DNA of 6,457 nt from Planctomycetaceae bacterium. GTDB taxonomy: Bacteria > Planctomycetota > Planctomycetia > Pirellulales > Thermoguttaceae. A program made the position numbers and the translations under genes. Shown piece after piece: positions 5,634 through 6,457 of the stretch (its first letter is position 1; each line of letters opens with the position of its first letter). The notes below the pieces were generated by a model. It had not been told where the DNA came from. It saw only the letters and a list, made by a program, of their open reading frames with translations, and searched no databases. Location of the stretch: NCBI GenBank assembly GCA_031261125.1, contig JAISJZ010000065.1:1-6457 (forward strand). The letters run 5' to 3'.

Positions 5634-6457
5634 ATGACGAACATCAGAACTCAACTCATTGAAAACCTCGCCGAGGCGAAGACCGCTGAACAAGTCGAAG
5701 CACTGCGCATTAAGTACCTCGGCAAAAAAGGACTCATCACAAACCTTGCGAAAGAAACCGATTTCAGCAAACTGATACCGGAAGAAAAAAAGAATTTCGG
5801 TTCGCAGTTGAACGAGTTGAAAAACTTTGCAACGGAAGCAATCAACGCCGCCAAAACATCCGGGGTGCAAGCACCGTCCGCTAACAAACGGACGCTTGAT
5901 TTGACCGAACCCGGCTCGTCGTCGGCACTTGGCGCACTGCATCCGCTCACAATGATTCAGTTAGAGTTGGAACAAATTTTTGAAGGAATGGGTTTCACCG
6001 TTCTGGACAGTCCCGAATTGGTGTCAGAATTCGATAACTTCGACAGCGTGAACATTCCGTCCGACCATCCGGCAAGAGATATGCAGGATACCTACTGGTT
6101 AACGAACGGCAGCGTTTTGCGGACACATACGTCGGCGCATCAGGTTAAAGCGTTGCTCAAATTCGGCGCACCGTTCAAAGGCGTGTTTCCGGGCAGATGT
6201 TTCCGCAACGAGGCGATTGACCCGTCGCACGAAAATACGTTTTTTCAATGCGAAGGATTGATGGTTGACAAAAACATTTCTGTTGCGAATCTCATCGGTG
6301 TAATGAAAACACTGTTGAGCGAAGTGTTCAAGCGGGATGTGAAAGTGCGGCTGCGACCGGGTTTCTTTCCTTTTGTCGAACCGGGGTTTGAATTAGACAT
6401 AAATTGTCCGTTCTGCGGCGGCAGCGGCTGCCCAACGTGCAAGGGCGGCGGCTGGAT
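5634..6457 (+). CDS. pheS: Phenylalanyl-tRNA synthetase alpha subunit, 3' end outside window
   Basis: The 274 complete codons plus two bases run off the window. PheS, with PheT, charges tRNA-Phe in the cytoplasm. The N-terminal coiled-coil arm spans about residues 1-75 (LRIKYLGKKGLIT is typical). The class II catalytic core begins near 100 with HPLTMIQLELEQIF, followed by LRTHTSAHQ (162-170, substrate site), motif 2 GRCFRNEAIDPSHENTFFQ (187-205) with EGLMVD just after, and RPGFFPFVEPGFELD (241-255). Next comes a cysteine-rich insert, CPFCGGSGCPTCKGGGW (258-274), with Cys258, 261, 266 and 269, a possible metal knuckle absent from E. coli PheS. Motif 3 lies beyond the end. The start is ATG 5634; a TAG at 5616-5618 with no start codon between excludes an earlier one. 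No Shine-Dalgarno lies at normal distance. It is probably co-transcribed with ilvB, 55 bases upstream. Confidence 0.95.
   Translation, partial: MTNIRTQLIENLAEAKTAEQVEALRIKYLGKKGLITNLAKETDFSKLIPEEKKNFGSQLNELKNFATEAINAAKTSGVQAPSANKRTLDLTEPGSSSALGALHPLTMIQLELEQIFEGMGFTVLDSPELVSEFDNFDSVNIPSDHPARDMQDTYWLTNGSVLRTHTSAHQVKALLKFGAPFKGVFPGRCFRNEAIDPSHENTFFQCEGLMVDKNISVANLIGVMKTLLSEVFKRDVKVRLRPGFFPFVEPGFELDINCPFCGGSGCPTCKGGGW

Overview
The window reads as a piece of bacterial chromosome of roughly balanced base composition. I suspect a planctomycete or a related PVC-lineage bacterium, but this is only an inference. It rests on a secreted DUF11-repeat protein with a long Pro/Gln-rich N-terminus, a plant/cyanobacteria-like acetolactate synthase with an acidic/Gly-rich insertion, a PheS with a four-cysteine insert, and the near absence of Shine-Dalgarno sequences in front of the housekeeping genes. 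No rRNA, tRNA or CRISPR array was seen.

Layout. Bases 5-429 hold a decayed IS1-family transposase: a helix-turn-helix piece, then the catalytic DDE domain in two further frames, with an internal deletion. Bases 430-524 contain no gene and carry a weak promoter candidate. Bases 525-3177 are a two-gene unit: a 713-residue secreted or envelope protein with four DUF11-like repeats, then, one base after its stop, a TTG-started 169-residue membrane protein with two transmembrane helices and a TPR-like cytoplasmic tail. Bases 3174-3646 on the minus strand are a type II toxin-antitoxin pair. The toxin is a YoeB-type RNase with every catalytic residue present. The antitoxin is short and has no recognisable YefM/Phd DNA-binding half. 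The toxin gene overlaps the end of the TPR gene by 4 bases. The pair has its own near-consensus sigma-70 promoter and a strong ribosome binding site.

Bases 3647-3805 are a divergent intergenic region with one promoter for each side and a GC-rich hairpin. Bases 3806-5578 encode the acetolactate synthase catalytic subunit (ilvB). After a 55-base gap that can form two mutually exclusive hairpins comes pheS (5634 to the window end, cut off), the alpha subunit of phenylalanyl-tRNA synthetase.

How it fits together. The ilvB-pheS stretch is core metabolism and translation (branched-chain amino acid synthesis, Phe-tRNA charging). The DUF11/TPR pair is probably an envelope function. Between and beside them lie mobile or accessory items: the dead insertion sequence and the toxin-antitoxin module. 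The points most worth a second look are the unusual antitoxin, the switch-like structure before pheS, and the IS1 fossil whose A-run lies exactly where IS1 elements place their programmed frameshift. I did not find a clearly new multi-gene system.
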